DNA of 64,000 nucleotides from Phycisphaerales bacterium (GTDB lineage: Bacteria; Planctomycetota; Phycisphaerae; Phycisphaerales; UBA1924). The stretch spans positions 62,001 through 126,000 of the forward strand of contig JADLFW010000005.1 of NCBI GenBank assembly GCA_020849615.1. Direction: 5' to 3'. The translations under genes and the position numbers were made by a program. The notes under the pieces are model-generated. The model made no database searches. It had not been told where the DNA came from and worked only from the letters and a program-made list of their open reading frames with translations. Each line of letters starts with the position of its first letter. The first letter of the stretch is position 1. Shown here one piece after another: positions 52,756 to 60,850 of this stretch.

Positions 52756-53874
52756 TCATGCCAGCGGCACAAGCCGATCAGCCTCCGCAACCGCATCGCT
52801 CGCGCTGGCGGCCCAGCCGTCCGCCCCCCACCGCCGCCACAGGTCGGGCGCGCTCGCAAAGGCCGCTCCCCCGACAAGGATCCGCAGCCCGGCAGGGCCC
52901 TGGGTTCGCACCAGCCTGATTGTGTCCTGGGCATCCGGGAACTGCGTCGGCAAAGACACCGAGATCGCGGCGAGGTGCGCGCCGAACGAGGTCGCGGCGT
53001 CGGCCAGGTCCTCGGCCGGGACATCGGCGCCCAGGTGGATCGCGCGCCACCCCTGCATCTCGAGGAAATCGGCGACCGTCCGGATCCCGATGTCGTGCGC
53101 GTTCCCCTGCACGCACGCGGCCAGCACGACCCGTCCATCGCGCGGGCGCCGGGGCGCGAAGGCAACCAGCTGCGACATGAGCATCAGCGTCGTAGAGGTC
53201 GCGAAATGCTCCTCGGCGACGCTCAGCTCGTTGAGGTGCCAGAGCCGACCCAGTTCCTGCTGCGCGGGGATGAGCACGTGCACGTACGCCGCGGGCACGG
53301 GCAGCCCGGCCCGCACCGCCGCCAGCACCAGATCGCACGCGGCGAGCCGGTCGCCCTCCAGCACCGTCGCGACGTACCGCGCCGCGAGCACACCCTCCGG
53401 GGTCTCGACGCTCAAGCGGGATGGGGGCTCATCGGGCCCGGCCGCGATCGCGCTCCACGCCGCCTGGAAGTACTTCGTCAGTTCGCCGCGGTCATCGGGC
53501 GGTGATTCGTGGTTCAGCACCTCGTGCAGCGTGTCGAGGCTCCGCCGCAGGTCATCAAGCGGCACACCCCGGGCCCGGAACGCGGTCTTCGACCAGGCGA
53601 GCTGCGCGCCGAAGACCTCGGGCCGGCTTGCCAGCACTGCGGCCGAAAGGTCCAGCACGCGCCCGATGAAGTGCGGACGCCATTTGAGCGCCGGCATCGG
53701 CCGGTAGCGGGTGTGCAGGTCAGGGTGGGTCTCGAGCAGCCGCCGGGCCGCGAGTTCGCCCAGCTCCCCGGCCCGCACACGCAGAAACTCGGCCATCATC
53801 GCGCGATCGGCATCGCGCGCCTCATCGGATGGGTCGGGCGGGGGCACTTCGCTGGGTTGGCGGTCCCGTGGCAT
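52756..53874 (-). CDS. Cobalamin-binding-domain sensor-like protein
   Basis: 372 residues. N-terminal helical region (about 25-130) of unknown type; helix bundle cap (about 160-230) containing LGRLWHLNELSVAEEHFATSTT, the Trp...Glu-His segment seen in CarH-type photoreceptors; and a Rossmann-like B12-binding domain (about 240-370): VVLAACVQGNAHDIGIRTVADFLEMQGW, then HLGADVPAEDLA and ILVGGAAF. The lower-ligand His is kept (NAHDIG) while the usual Asp or Glu two residues before it is Asn. There is no MerR DNA-binding domain. So a B12-based light or redox sensor acting by protein contacts, or a corrinoid protein, are both possible. Confidence 0.82.
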   Translation of the reverse strand: MPRDRQPSEVPPPDPSDEARDADRAMMAEFLRVRAGELGELAARRLLETHPDLHTRYRPMPALKWRPHFIGRVLDLSAAVLASRPEVFGAQLAWSKTAFRARGVPLDDLRRSLDTLHEVLNHESPPDDRGELTKYFQAAWSAIAAGPDEPPSRLSVETPEGVLAARYVATVLEGDRLAACDLVLAAVRAGLPVPAAYVHVLIPAQQELGRLWHLNELSVAEEHFATSTTLMLMSQLVAFAPRRPRDGRVVLAACVQGNAHDIGIRTVADFLEMQGWRAIHLGADVPAEDLADAATSFGAHLAAISVSLPTQFPDAQDTIRLVRTQGPAGLRILVGGAAFASAPDLWRRWGADGWAASASDAVAEADRLVPLA

Positions 53875-53905
53875 CCGGGCGCAGTCTAGTCCGGAGGGCG
53901 GTGGT

Positions 53906-55027
53906 TCAGCGGTCGCTCAGGAACGGATAGTCGGTGTACCCGCGGGCGCCGCCGCCATAGAACGTCGGATAATCGGGGGGGTTGAACGGGACATCGCGCC
54001 GGCCCGCCGCCAGCCGGCGGAACCGCTCCGGCAGATCAGGGTTCGCCAGGTAGAGCTCGCCGAAGGCGATCGCATCGGCGTGGCCCTCGCGGATGTACGC
54101 CGTGGCCTTCTCGTAGCTGAAGGCGCCGTTGGTGATGAGCACCCCCTTGAAGAGCCCGCGGAAGTGCGAGGCCGGGAGCGCCTCGTACGCCGGGCTTCGG
54201 GCGGGCCCGTGCTTCAGGTCGCTTTCCTGGGCCTCCATGATGTGCAAGAACGCCAGGCCCAGCTTCCCGAGCTCCGTCACCGCGTACCCGAACGTGGCCC
54301 GCGGCGCGGAATCGTGCATGCCGTTGAACGCCCCCGATGGCGAGAGCCGCACACCCACCCGCGACGGGCCCCACACCTCGGTCAGCTCGCGGACGATCTC
54401 CAGCATGAACCGGGCCCGGTTCTCCACCGGGCCGCCGTACGCATCTGTTCTCTGATTGACCCCATCACGCAGGAACTGATCGGGCAGGTACCCGTTCGCG
54501 CCGTGCAGCTCCACACCGTCGAAGCCGGCCCGCAGCGCCACCTCGGCGCCATGGCGGAAATCGGCGATGACGCCGCGGATCTCATCGATCGTCAGCGCCC
54601 GCGGTGTCGGGTAGGGCGCGGTGGTCCCGTCCGGAAGACGGATCTGCCCCTCGCAGGCGACCGCCGACGACGACACCGGCGTCTCGCCGCCGGGCTGGAA
54701 CGCCGGGTGCGAGATGCGCCCCACGTGCCAGAGCTGCGCGAAGATCCGTCCCCCCGCGCGGTGCACGGCGTCGGTGACCAGCTTCCACCCCGCCTGCTGC
54801 TGGGGCGAGTAGATGCCGGGCGTCGCGGGATATCCGACGCCCCGCGGCGTCACCTGCGTGGCTTCGGTGATCAGCAGCCCGCCGCCCGCGCGCTGCGCGT
54901 AGTACTCGGCGTTGAGCGCGTGCGGCGCATTCCCCGCGCCGGCCCGGCAACGTGTCATCGGCGCCAGGACGATGCGGTTGGGAATCGTGTACGGGCCCAG
55001 CTCGAGCGGCGTGAAGAGATCGGTCAT
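53906..55027 (-). CDS. Old Yellow Enzyme family alkene reductase
   Basis: 373 residues, FMN TIM barrel. NRIVLAPMTRCRA, QLWHVGRISHP, HGANGYLPDQFLRDGVNQRTDAYGG (the His-Asn pair and the Tyr region of the classical OYE active site) and the closing IAFGELYLANPDLPERF. Such NADPH-dependent flavoenzymes reduce activated C=C bonds and nitro compounds; NemA is a close functional comparator. The adjacent ohr gene on the same strand suggests a shared stress-response setting, with no direct proof. Confidence 0.92.
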   Translation of the reverse strand: MTDLFTPLELGPYTIPNRIVLAPMTRCRAGAGNAPHALNAEYYAQRAGGGLLITEATQVTPRGVGYPATPGIYSPQQQAGWKLVTDAVHRAGGRIFAQLWHVGRISHPAFQPGGETPVSSSAVACEGQIRLPDGTTAPYPTPRALTIDEIRGVIADFRHGAEVALRAGFDGVELHGANGYLPDQFLRDGVNQRTDAYGGPVENRARFMLEIVRELTEVWGPSRVGVRLSPSGAFNGMHDSAPRATFGYAVTELGKLGLAFLHIMEAQESDLKHGPARSPAYEALPASHFRGLFKGVLITNGAFSYEKATAYIREGHADAIAFGELYLANPDLPERFRRLAAGRRDVPFNPPDYPTFYGGGARGYTDYPFLSDR

Positions 55028-55091
55028 GCGGACTCCCTCGGAATCGGACAGAGATCACGATGGTCAGCGCGGGCCCGGCTCAGGCCCGGCC

Positions 55092-55502
55092 TTAGGCCAC
55101 GGTCAGCTTCACATCAACGTTGTTGCGGATGGAGCGGCTGTACGGGCAGACCTGGTGCGCCTGCGCGATGAGGGACTCGGCGGTGGCGCGGTCGACGCCC
55201 GCGATCTTCGCGATCAGCTCGACCCCGAGCCCGAATCCGGACTCATCCTTGTTCAGCGCCACTCTCGAGTTGATCTCGATCGCGCCGATCGTGATCTGCT
55301 TTTGCTTCGCGACGTACTCCACCGCGCTGCCGAAGCACGCGGCGTACCCCGCGGCGAAGAGCTGCTCGGGGTTGGTCGCGCCGCCGGGCCCGCCCATCTC
55401 CTTGGGGGTGCCGAGCTTGACGTCGAGGATCCCATCCGACGAGCGGGCCTGGCCCGCGCGTCCGCCCGTGACGCGGGCCTCTGCGGTGTACAGCGTTGCC
55501 AT
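55092..55502 (-). CDS. ohr: Organic hydroperoxide resistance protein Ohr
   Basis: 136 residues with AGGAGG upstream of ATG 55502. OsmC/Ohr fold: YTAEARVTGGRAGQARSSDG, NPEQLFAAGYAACFGSAV (first redox Cys), and QAHQVCPYSRSIRNNVDV (second Cys). VCPYS favours Ohr over OsmC. Reduces organic peroxides with lipoylated partners. It stands upstream of the alkene reductase on the same strand, separated by 64 bp, so they may be cotranscribed; no OhrR regulator next to it. Confidence 0.93.
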   Translation of the reverse strand: MATLYTAEARVTGGRAGQARSSDGILDVKLGTPKEMGGPGGATNPEQLFAAGYAACFGSAVEYVAKQKQITIGAIEINSRVALNKDESGFGLGVELIAKIAGVDRATAESLIAQAHQVCPYSRSIRNNVDVKLTVA

Positions 55503-55558
55503 GTGCAAACCTCCTGTGGCGCCGCCCCGGCCCGGCGCTGAGTAGCCTAGCCGGCGGA

Positions 55559-56293
55559 TCACCAGCGCATGTGGACCTGGGTGTGATAGAAACCGCCGCT
55601 GGGCCCGTCGGGGGGGAGCGTCGCCAGCCAGACGCTGGTCTTGGCGCCATCCACGACATCCATCGGGGCCTCCGGGCCGCCCATGTCGGTCTTCACCCAA
55701 CCGGGGTGGGCGGCGTTGACCTTGATGGCCGTGCCGCGCAGCTCATGCGCCAGGTGGTTGGTGTACATGTTCACTGCGGCCTTGCTGCAGTCGTACGCCG
55801 CGACCTTCATCTGGTAGATGCCCGAGTTGGGGTCGCCGTGCTCCGCGACCGAACCCAGGATGCTGCTGAGGTTCACGATCCGACCGGCCGAGCTCTTGCG
55901 CAGCAGCGGCAGGAAGGCCTGCGTCACCGCGACGAGCCCGAAGAGGTTGGCATCGAACGTCTGGCGGAAGGTCTCGACGCCGGTCGTGCTCGCGGGCCCG
56001 TCCTTGCCAGCCGCGAAAACACCCGCGTTGTTCACCAGCACATCGAGCCGCCCCGGGTCGCCCTCGATCCGCCTCGCCGCCTCGGCGATCGTGGCCGGAT
56101 CGGTCACATCAATCCGCACCGCGCGGGCCTCGAAGCCCTCCTTCTGGATCGACTCGGCCGCGGCCCGGCCCTTGGCCTCATCCCGCGCCCCGATGATCAC
56201 CAGCAGCCCCTTGCGGGCCAGCTGCCGGGCCGTCTCCAGCCCGATCCCCTTGTTGGCCCCCGTGATCAACGCGACGGTCCTGGTCATCGGCAT
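55559..56293 (-). CDS. Short-chain dehydrogenase/reductase
   Basis: 244 residues from ATG 56293 (56287 also possible); GGAGAGGAG lies upstream. The open frame to 56398 reads through an operator and is discarded. TVALITGANKGIGLETARQLA is the NADP-binding Gly motif; NNAG, NLSSILG (catalytic Ser) and the Tyr-x-x-x-Lys-equivalent AYDCSKAAVNMYT (Tyr-Asp-Cys-Ser-Lys) complete a classical SDR. Carbonyl-reductase-like pattern (VNAAHPGWVKTDMGG). Substrate unknown. A palindromic operator 80 bp upstream and the adjacent ArsR gene suggest control by that regulator. Confidence 0.92.
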   Translation of the reverse strand: MPMTRTVALITGANKGIGLETARQLARKGLLVIIGARDEAKGRAAAESIQKEGFEARAVRIDVTDPATIAEAARRIEGDPGRLDVLVNNAGVFAAGKDGPASTTGVETFRQTFDANLFGLVAVTQAFLPLLRKSSAGRIVNLSSILGSVAEHGDPNSGIYQMKVAAYDCSKAAVNMYTNHLAHELRGTAIKVNAAHPGWVKTDMGGPEAPMDVVDGAKTSVWLATLPPDGPSGGFYHTQVHMRW

Positions 56294-56372
56294 GCGCTGC
56301 TGCTCCTCTCCCCGAAGTCGTGCGGTGGATGCGGTCGGCCGCCGATGCGAAGCGCGGGCGTGTGCGGCGGCA

Positions 56373-56394
56373 CATATCGATAGACATCGATATG
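56373..56394. promoter_or_regulatory. Probable ArsR-family operator
   Basis: CATATCGAT-N4-ATCGATATG, a perfect 9-bp inverted repeat between the ArsR gene and the SDR it probably regulates. ArsR repressors often bind such AT-rich dyads. Confidence 0.65.
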
Positions 56395-56444
56395 CCATCG
56401 GGCAAGCAGGGAGTTGCCGATTACGGGTGAAGCCCGCGGGGGCC

Positions 56445-56783
56445 TTACAGCAACGTCTTGCGCCGCCTGATCTTGCGCTTCACCGGCACCCCGGATTCCG
56501 GCGGGCGAGCTTCCGGCCCGGGTTCCGACAAGTCCTTCGTGAAGGCCGCCAGCAGGGTCTCGTTCACCGTCAGCACGTGGTACGGGCCATCCTTGCGGGT
56601 CGAGATCAGCCCGGCCTCTTCCAGTGTCTTGATATGGTGCGAGATCGTCGGCTGCGAAAGGGGAAAGCACTTGCACATGCACGAGCACGTCAGCTCGCCG
56701 GCCCGGCGGAGCTCCTGAAGCATCCGGTAGCGCGTGGGGTCCGCCAGCGCCTTGGCCACCTTGACAAAGTCAGCCTCGAGCAT
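56445..56783 (-). CDS. ArsR-family HTH regulator
   Basis: 112 residues. FVKVAKALADPTRYRMLQELRRAGELTCSCM, then PLSQPTISHHIKTLEEAGLISTRKDGPYHVLTVN: the full winged helix. The Cys-Ser-Cys-Met-Cys-Lys-Cys cluster (about 33-39) in the alpha3 area resembles metal-sensing ArsR/SmtB sites but here sits one helix earlier, so metal sensing is only possible. A basic C-terminal tail (KRKIRRRK) follows. Neighbour SDR and the dyad between them define its likely target. Confidence 0.9.
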   Translation of the reverse strand: MLEADFVKVAKALADPTRYRMLQELRRAGELTCSCMCKCFPLSQPTISHHIKTLEEAGLISTRKDGPYHVLTVNETLLAAFTKDLSEPGPEARPPESGVPVKRKIRRRKTLL

Positions 56784-56871
56784 GCGGGCAATTCATAGGA
56801 CCGTTGTCGACGGTTCGGGGGGTTGGGGGTCGGTGATTGACACCCCGCGCCCGACACCCGAGATCCCGGTG

Positions 56872-57498
56872 CTACTTCCGGCAGCGGTACACAATGGCCG
56901 GGGGCAGGTTCCGCCAGACCACGGGTGAGGGATCGACCGCGGAGAACCGGCTGCGGATCAGCGCTTCGAACCGCCGCCCGGCCTCCAGCCGGCGCCCGAA
57001 GGTGTACGCCATCGTCGTCATGTATCCGCCGGGACGGAGCACACCCAGCACCGCATCCAGGATCCGGTCCTGCAGCCCCCGGTCGAACGCCGCCCAGGGC
57101 AGCCCGCTGATCACCGCATCGACCGTCCCGGGCGCCCAGCTACGCGAGCGGGCGATCTCGAGCAGGTCCTCGGCCGACCCCTCGAAGATCTCCAGATCAG
57201 GGAACCGCCGCCGGAAGGCCTGCACCATCGCCGGCGTCCGCTCCACGCCCAGGTACACATCCGTGCTCGTCAGCCGGGGCAGGATGCCCGCCGTGATCGC
57301 GCCCGCGCCGGGCCCGATCTCGAATACCTCGCGGGCCCGCTCCAGGCCCACACCTTCGGTCATCGCCTTGGCCAGGGCCGGCGAGCTGGGCCAGACCGCC
57401 CCGATCACCGACGGGTCCTTGGTGAACTCGCGAACAAACCGCCACGCGTGCTTCACCTCGGCCAAAGCGCCCCGTTCCTGCTGTTGCGTGATGCTCAA
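56872..57498 (-). CDS. Phospholipid / ornithine-lipid type N-methyltransferase
   Basis: 208 residues, class I SAM fold related to rRNA dimethylases. WRFVREFTKDPSVIGAVWPSSPALAKAM, VFEIGPGAGAITAGIL (SAM loop), VERTPAMV, ISGLPWAAFD and GYMTTMAY are shared by PmtA-type phosphatidylethanolamine methylases and the ornithine-lipid methylase OlsG described in planctomycetes. Lipid substrate is inferred from that similarity. The start at 57498 overlaps the previous gene's stop (57495-57497) by 4 bp, so both are made from one message. Confidence 0.83.
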   Translation of the reverse strand: MSITQQQERGALAEVKHAWRFVREFTKDPSVIGAVWPSSPALAKAMTEGVGLERAREVFEIGPGAGAITAGILPRLTSTDVYLGVERTPAMVQAFRRRFPDLEIFEGSAEDLLEIARSRSWAPGTVDAVISGLPWAAFDRGLQDRILDAVLGVLRPGGYMTTMAYTFGRRLEAGRRFEALIRSRFSAVDPSPVVWRNLPPAIVYRCRK

Positions 57499-57836
57499 GC
57501 GGCACCCTCCCGCTGCGGATCGGGGAAATCCCGATAGAGCGCGGACTTGAAATCGGTCACCATCGAATACACGGGAAGATGAAGCCGCTCCACCTCCCCC
57601 CCACGCGTCGACACGACGCCGAACGCCTGATCCAGCTGCGTCAGATCACGGAAGCTGATGCAGATGTGAAACTCCCCTAAATCGCCGGGCCCGAAGCCCA
57701 ACTTCCGCCGCGTCAGCGACCACCGCTCCACCTTGCCCTGCTCGCGCAGATGCCCCAGGTAAGCGGCGACATTGGCGCTGAACTCCAAGTCCCGGCGCGA
57801 GTCCTTCAGATTGCACCAGATCATGTAGTGATCCAT
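57495..57836 (-). CDS. Conserved small protein, function unknown
   Basis: 113 residues beginning MDHYMIWCNLKDSRRDLEF; alpha/beta ferredoxin-like pattern with FHICISFRDLTQLDQAFGVVS. Resembles DUF6614-type hypothetical proteins, a tentative match. It is translationally coupled to the lipid methyltransferase. The upstream frame to 58103 is not used because the start region there overlaps a neighbour. No active-site residues can be named. Confidence 0.7.
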   Translation of the reverse strand: MDHYMIWCNLKDSRRDLEFSANVAAYLGHLREQGKVERWSLTRRKLGFGPGDLGEFHICISFRDLTQLDQAFGVVSTRGGEVERLHLPVYSMVTDFKSALYRDFPDPQREGAA

Positions 57837-57945
57837 CGCACAACCTACCCGCCGCGCAGCCGGGCCCGCCACGAACGCCCAGAACGGCTCCGAAACCGCC
57901 GCCCCGGGGGATCCCCGCAAGGGCGGGCCGGCCCGGCGGGTGGTG

Positions 57946-59553
57946 TCAGCGTACCGCGCTCGCGGCCGCCCGGCTTCGGAACGCCTCCATGACATTCCCC
58001 CAGGCCCGGTCAAAGTAGGCCCGGACTTCGGGCCAGTTCCCCCCGGACCCGAACCCGGTGTGCTCGAGCCGGACGGCGGTCTTGCCCTCCCCCGCCGGGG
58101 CAAAGGTCAGCACGACCCACGTCCGCTGGTAGCGCTCCTTGGGGAACTTGGGCGGGGCGTTCCAGCTGAAGCTGAACATCCGGCCCGGCAGGTAACTCAG
58201 GACCTTGCACCCCTCCGCCCCGCGCTCGCCCGCCGGGGCCTCCATGCTGAAGTAGATCTCGAACGGGCCGCCCACCCGCAGGTCGATCGAGGATTCGACG
58301 CCGAGGGCGGCCTTCCACCCTTCCGCGCTCGAAAACGCCCGGAAGGCCGCCTCCGGTGCCCCATCGAAGATCGCCTCTTTCACAACCCCCGGCTCGACCG
58401 CGCCGGTCGCCGCGAACTGCCCGCCGTCGATCATCCATGCGCCTTCCACAGCGCCTCCTTCGCTCGCCGGGCCGGCGCGCAGCATCCGGAACTCGACCGC
58501 CGACTCGGCCACCCGCCGGTACCCGGCATCGACCATGACCTTCCGCGCCCCATCGGCCGCGATGGATGAGATGACCCCGCGGTAGGCATCAGGCCCGTCA
58601 AAGGTGAACCGCACCGCGTACCGCTGCGATGCGCCCCTGGCGGAGATCACATCCCACTCCCAGTCCAGCACGTTCTCTTCGGGCGAGAGGATCCGGCCCG
58701 TGGCCCGCCCGCCCCCCTCATCCAGGTTCGTGTACCACACCTCACCAGAGGCCTCGCGCCACGCCAGACCGCTGGAGTGGGCGAACATCCCCGACCCGTC
58801 GCCCAGCCAGCCGCGGAAGGCGATCGACCTGCCGCCGGGCCCGGGCGTGACCACCGACCGCACGCGGAACACAGCGCCATCCTCACGCCTGTTCTCGTGG
58901 ATCCATTCCCCGCCCGCCGCCATGCGCTCCAGCAGCGACCAGGCCCGGTCGTTCTGATCGGGCGCTGCATCCGCGCGTCGGAGCCGCTTGCTCATCTCAT
59001 CGGCGGTCCACCGGTTGCCCTTCTCGAAGAAGGCGTAGGCCTCATCGAAGAGCGGGCCCGCTCCGAAGCCCATCATCGTTTCGACCACCCTCGTGCGGCC
59101 GGGCCCGGCGGGCTCGAGCCGCACCACCGTCCACCCGTGCTGGCAATAGAGCTTGATCGAGTCGGGCGCCTTGGGCGGAGCATCGGTTTTGAACGCGACC
59201 ATCCGGGCCGGCTCGGTGGCCAGGATGTGGTGCGTGATCCAGCCCGGCTCCTGGCCGTCGGCGTCGTAGGAAGCGCGGATCGTGCCGCCGGGGCGCAGGT
59301 CAACCTCGGCCCGGGCCACGCTCCAGAGCTTGATGACCCCCTCCGGTGTGGACAGCAGCCGCCAGAACTCCTCCGGCGTCGCATCAACGATGACCTCGGT
59401 GGTAAGGGTCCGACCGGGACCGACGGGGGGCTGGTTGTCCGTGGCCCGCGCCGGCGGCTGTGCCGGTGGCTCCGCGCTCACCCTCACCCCCAGCGCCATG
59501 AAGGCCATCACTCCCGCTCCCGCCAGAATCACAACGCTCTGCTTCGCCCGCAC
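57946..59553 (-). CDS. Exported protein with two SRPBCC (AHSA1-like) domains
   Basis: 535 residues from a GTG start with GGGAGGTG upstream. Signal peptide (residues 1-27, ending VSAE). Residues about 48-190 (TTEVIVDATPEEFWRLLSTPEGVIKLWSVARAEVDLRPGG) and about 395-530 (VKEAIFDGAPEAAFRAFSSAEGWKAALGVESSIDLRVGG) are two Bet v1-like/AHSA1 START-type domains. The middle 180 residues (FRVRSVVTPGPGGRSIAFRGWLGDGSGMF) look like a DUF1579-type beta barrel, tentatively. Such domains bind hydrophobic ligands; export is unusual for them. Fits an operon after TetR and DUF1761 genes. Confidence 0.85.
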   Translation of the reverse strand: MRAKQSVVILAGAGVMAFMALGVRVSAEPPAQPPARATDNQPPVGPGRTLTTEVIVDATPEEFWRLLSTPEGVIKLWSVARAEVDLRPGGTIRASYDADGQEPGWITHHILATEPARMVAFKTDAPPKAPDSIKLYCQHGWTVVRLEPAGPGRTRVVETMMGFGAGPLFDEAYAFFEKGNRWTADEMSKRLRRADAAPDQNDRAWSLLERMAAGGEWIHENRREDGAVFRVRSVVTPGPGGRSIAFRGWLGDGSGMFAHSSGLAWREASGEVWYTNLDEGGGRATGRILSPEENVLDWEWDVISARGASQRYAVRFTFDGPDAYRGVISSIAADGARKVMVDAGYRRVAESAVEFRMLRAGPASEGGAVEGAWMIDGGQFAATGAVEPGVVKEAIFDGAPEAAFRAFSSAEGWKAALGVESSIDLRVGGPFEIYFSMEAPAGERGAEGCKVLSYLPGRMFSFSWNAPPKFPKERYQRTWVVLTFAPAGEGKTAVRLEHTGFGSGGNWPEVRAYFDRAWGNVMEAFRSRAAASAVR

Positions 59554-59616
59554 TCGACACCTCCCAGGTTTTTCTCGAACTCGCCGACCCCCGAACCCAC
59601 GACCCTGAGTCCCCCT

Positions 59617-60045
59617 TCAACGCCACGCGCCCAGGATGAACCCCGTCATGATGAGGAACACCAGCTGGTACGACAGGTCGATGGCGTACACGCCGAAGGG
59701 CTTATCGCTCGCGATCCACGCCGTCAGCCCGATCGCGGCCGCGATGCCCAGCCACAACACCAGCCCCACGCCCGCGCCCTGCAGGCCCGTCGCCACCCCG
59801 CACCACGCCAGGACCACCGCCACCCCCAGCGACATCAGCGCGTAGCTGAAGATCATGACGCCGAAGAAGATGTGCGGCGGCCGGGCCTTCTGCATCTCCT
59901 TCACCTTCTCATCGCTGAAGCCGTGCAGCCGCTGCCACAGCTTCCCGAAGAGCGCCATGTACCACACCGCGCCCAGGAAGAACGTCGCGACCGCCGCCAC
60001 CGCGACGGCCGGCCAGTGAATCTGCCCCCACGGAACTGTCAGCAC
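59617..60045 (-). CDS. DUF1761 membrane protein
   Basis: 142 residues with four membrane helices (about 13-30, 58-80, 88-108, 117-138). WPAVAVAAVATFFLGAVWYMALFGKLW is the DUF1761 N-terminal signature. Function unknown in the family. It lies between TetR and the SRPBCC gene on the same strand. Confidence 0.87.
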   Translation of the reverse strand: MLTVPWGQIHWPAVAVAAVATFFLGAVWYMALFGKLWQRLHGFSDEKVKEMQKARPPHIFFGVMIFSYALMSLGVAVVLAWCGVATGLQGAGVGLVLWLGIAAAIGLTAWIASDKPFGVYAIDLSYQLVFLIMTGFILGAWR

Positions 60046-60075
60046 GAGTAGCTCCTTTTCCTCACGGTTACACCT

Positions 60076-60699
60076 TCAACGCCTCCGCCCGCCCGGACGC
60101 CGCTGCCTCGCCGCCTGATCCTCCAGCAAGTCGAAGTACCGCCGAAGCTGCCGGACCGAGGCGTCGTACGGCTCGGCCGAGGCCCGCGCCCGGGCCTGCA
60201 TCAGCCCGCCCTCCATCACCGTCAGCACCAGATGCGCGAGTTGCCCGCGGTCGGCATCGGCGGGCAGCCGGTCTCCCGCTTCCTTCAGCCACTTCTCGAC
60301 GAACCCGGACCAGCCGTCGAAGTTGGCCCGGACCAGCTCGCGCACGCCCGGCAGGCTGTCGGCGAGCTCGAGCGCCAGGTTGCCGATCGGGCAGCCCATC
60401 GTGAAGTTGAGGGGCGCGAACCAGTCGCGGTATTGCTGCAGCAGCGCGAAGACCCTCCCAATCGGGTCCTCCGTCGCCGCCTCCACCGGCGCCATCACCA
60501 CCGGGTGCAGCAGGTGCCGGTACCGCTCCAGCACCCCCAGCAGGAGCGCCTCCTTGCTGGGGAAGAAGTGGTACAGGCTCCCGGCGTTGACATCGGCCTC
60601 GCGCAAGATCGTGCTCACCCCCGTGCCGTTGAACCCCTGCTCGTGGAACAGCCGGGCCGCGGTCTCCAGAATCCGGTCCTTGGTCTCCGCCGTCGTCAT
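60076..60699 (-). CDS. TetR-family transcriptional regulator
   Basis: 207 residues. The start at 60699 with GGGAG upstream removes 13 spurious residues. TKDRILETAARLFHEQGFNGTGVSTILREADVNAGSLYHFFPSKEALLLGVL is the standard HTH; the C-terminal ligand domain has LNFTMGCPIGNLALELAD, the pattern of the TetR_C-type group related to YxaF/LmrA regulators. Operators in its own promoter region point to autoregulation, probably also of the divergent gamma-synthase gene and of the DUF1761-SRPBCC genes. Confidence 0.93.
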   Translation of the reverse strand: MTTAETKDRILETAARLFHEQGFNGTGVSTILREADVNAGSLYHFFPSKEALLLGVLERYRHLLHPVVMAPVEAATEDPIGRVFALLQQYRDWFAPLNFTMGCPIGNLALELADSLPGVRELVRANFDGWSGFVEKWLKEAGDRLPADADRGQLAHLVLTVMEGGLMQARARASAEPYDASVRQLRRYFDLLEDQAARQRRPGGRRR

Positions 60700-60729
60700 C
60701 CGTGCTCCCAGCCCCCTTCTACCACTCGA

Positions 60730-60767
60730 GTTGAACAAACGTTCAACAATGTTGAGTGATCATTCAA
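60730..60767. promoter_or_regulatory. Two TetR-type operator palindromes
   Basis: GTTGAAC-AAAC-GTTCAAC (60730-60747, perfect 7-bp arms) and TTGAGTGATCATTCAA (60752-60767, dyad with one mismatched pair) are 5 bp apart in the gap between tetR and the divergent gamma-synthase gene. Confidence 0.7.
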
Positions 60768-60850
60768 ATGAATTCCCGACCCCGTGTCAAGGCCAGTTCG
60801 GCCCGCACGGGCCCGGTACGCTTGCGATTCCCCCCCTTTCGGAGCCCCGC

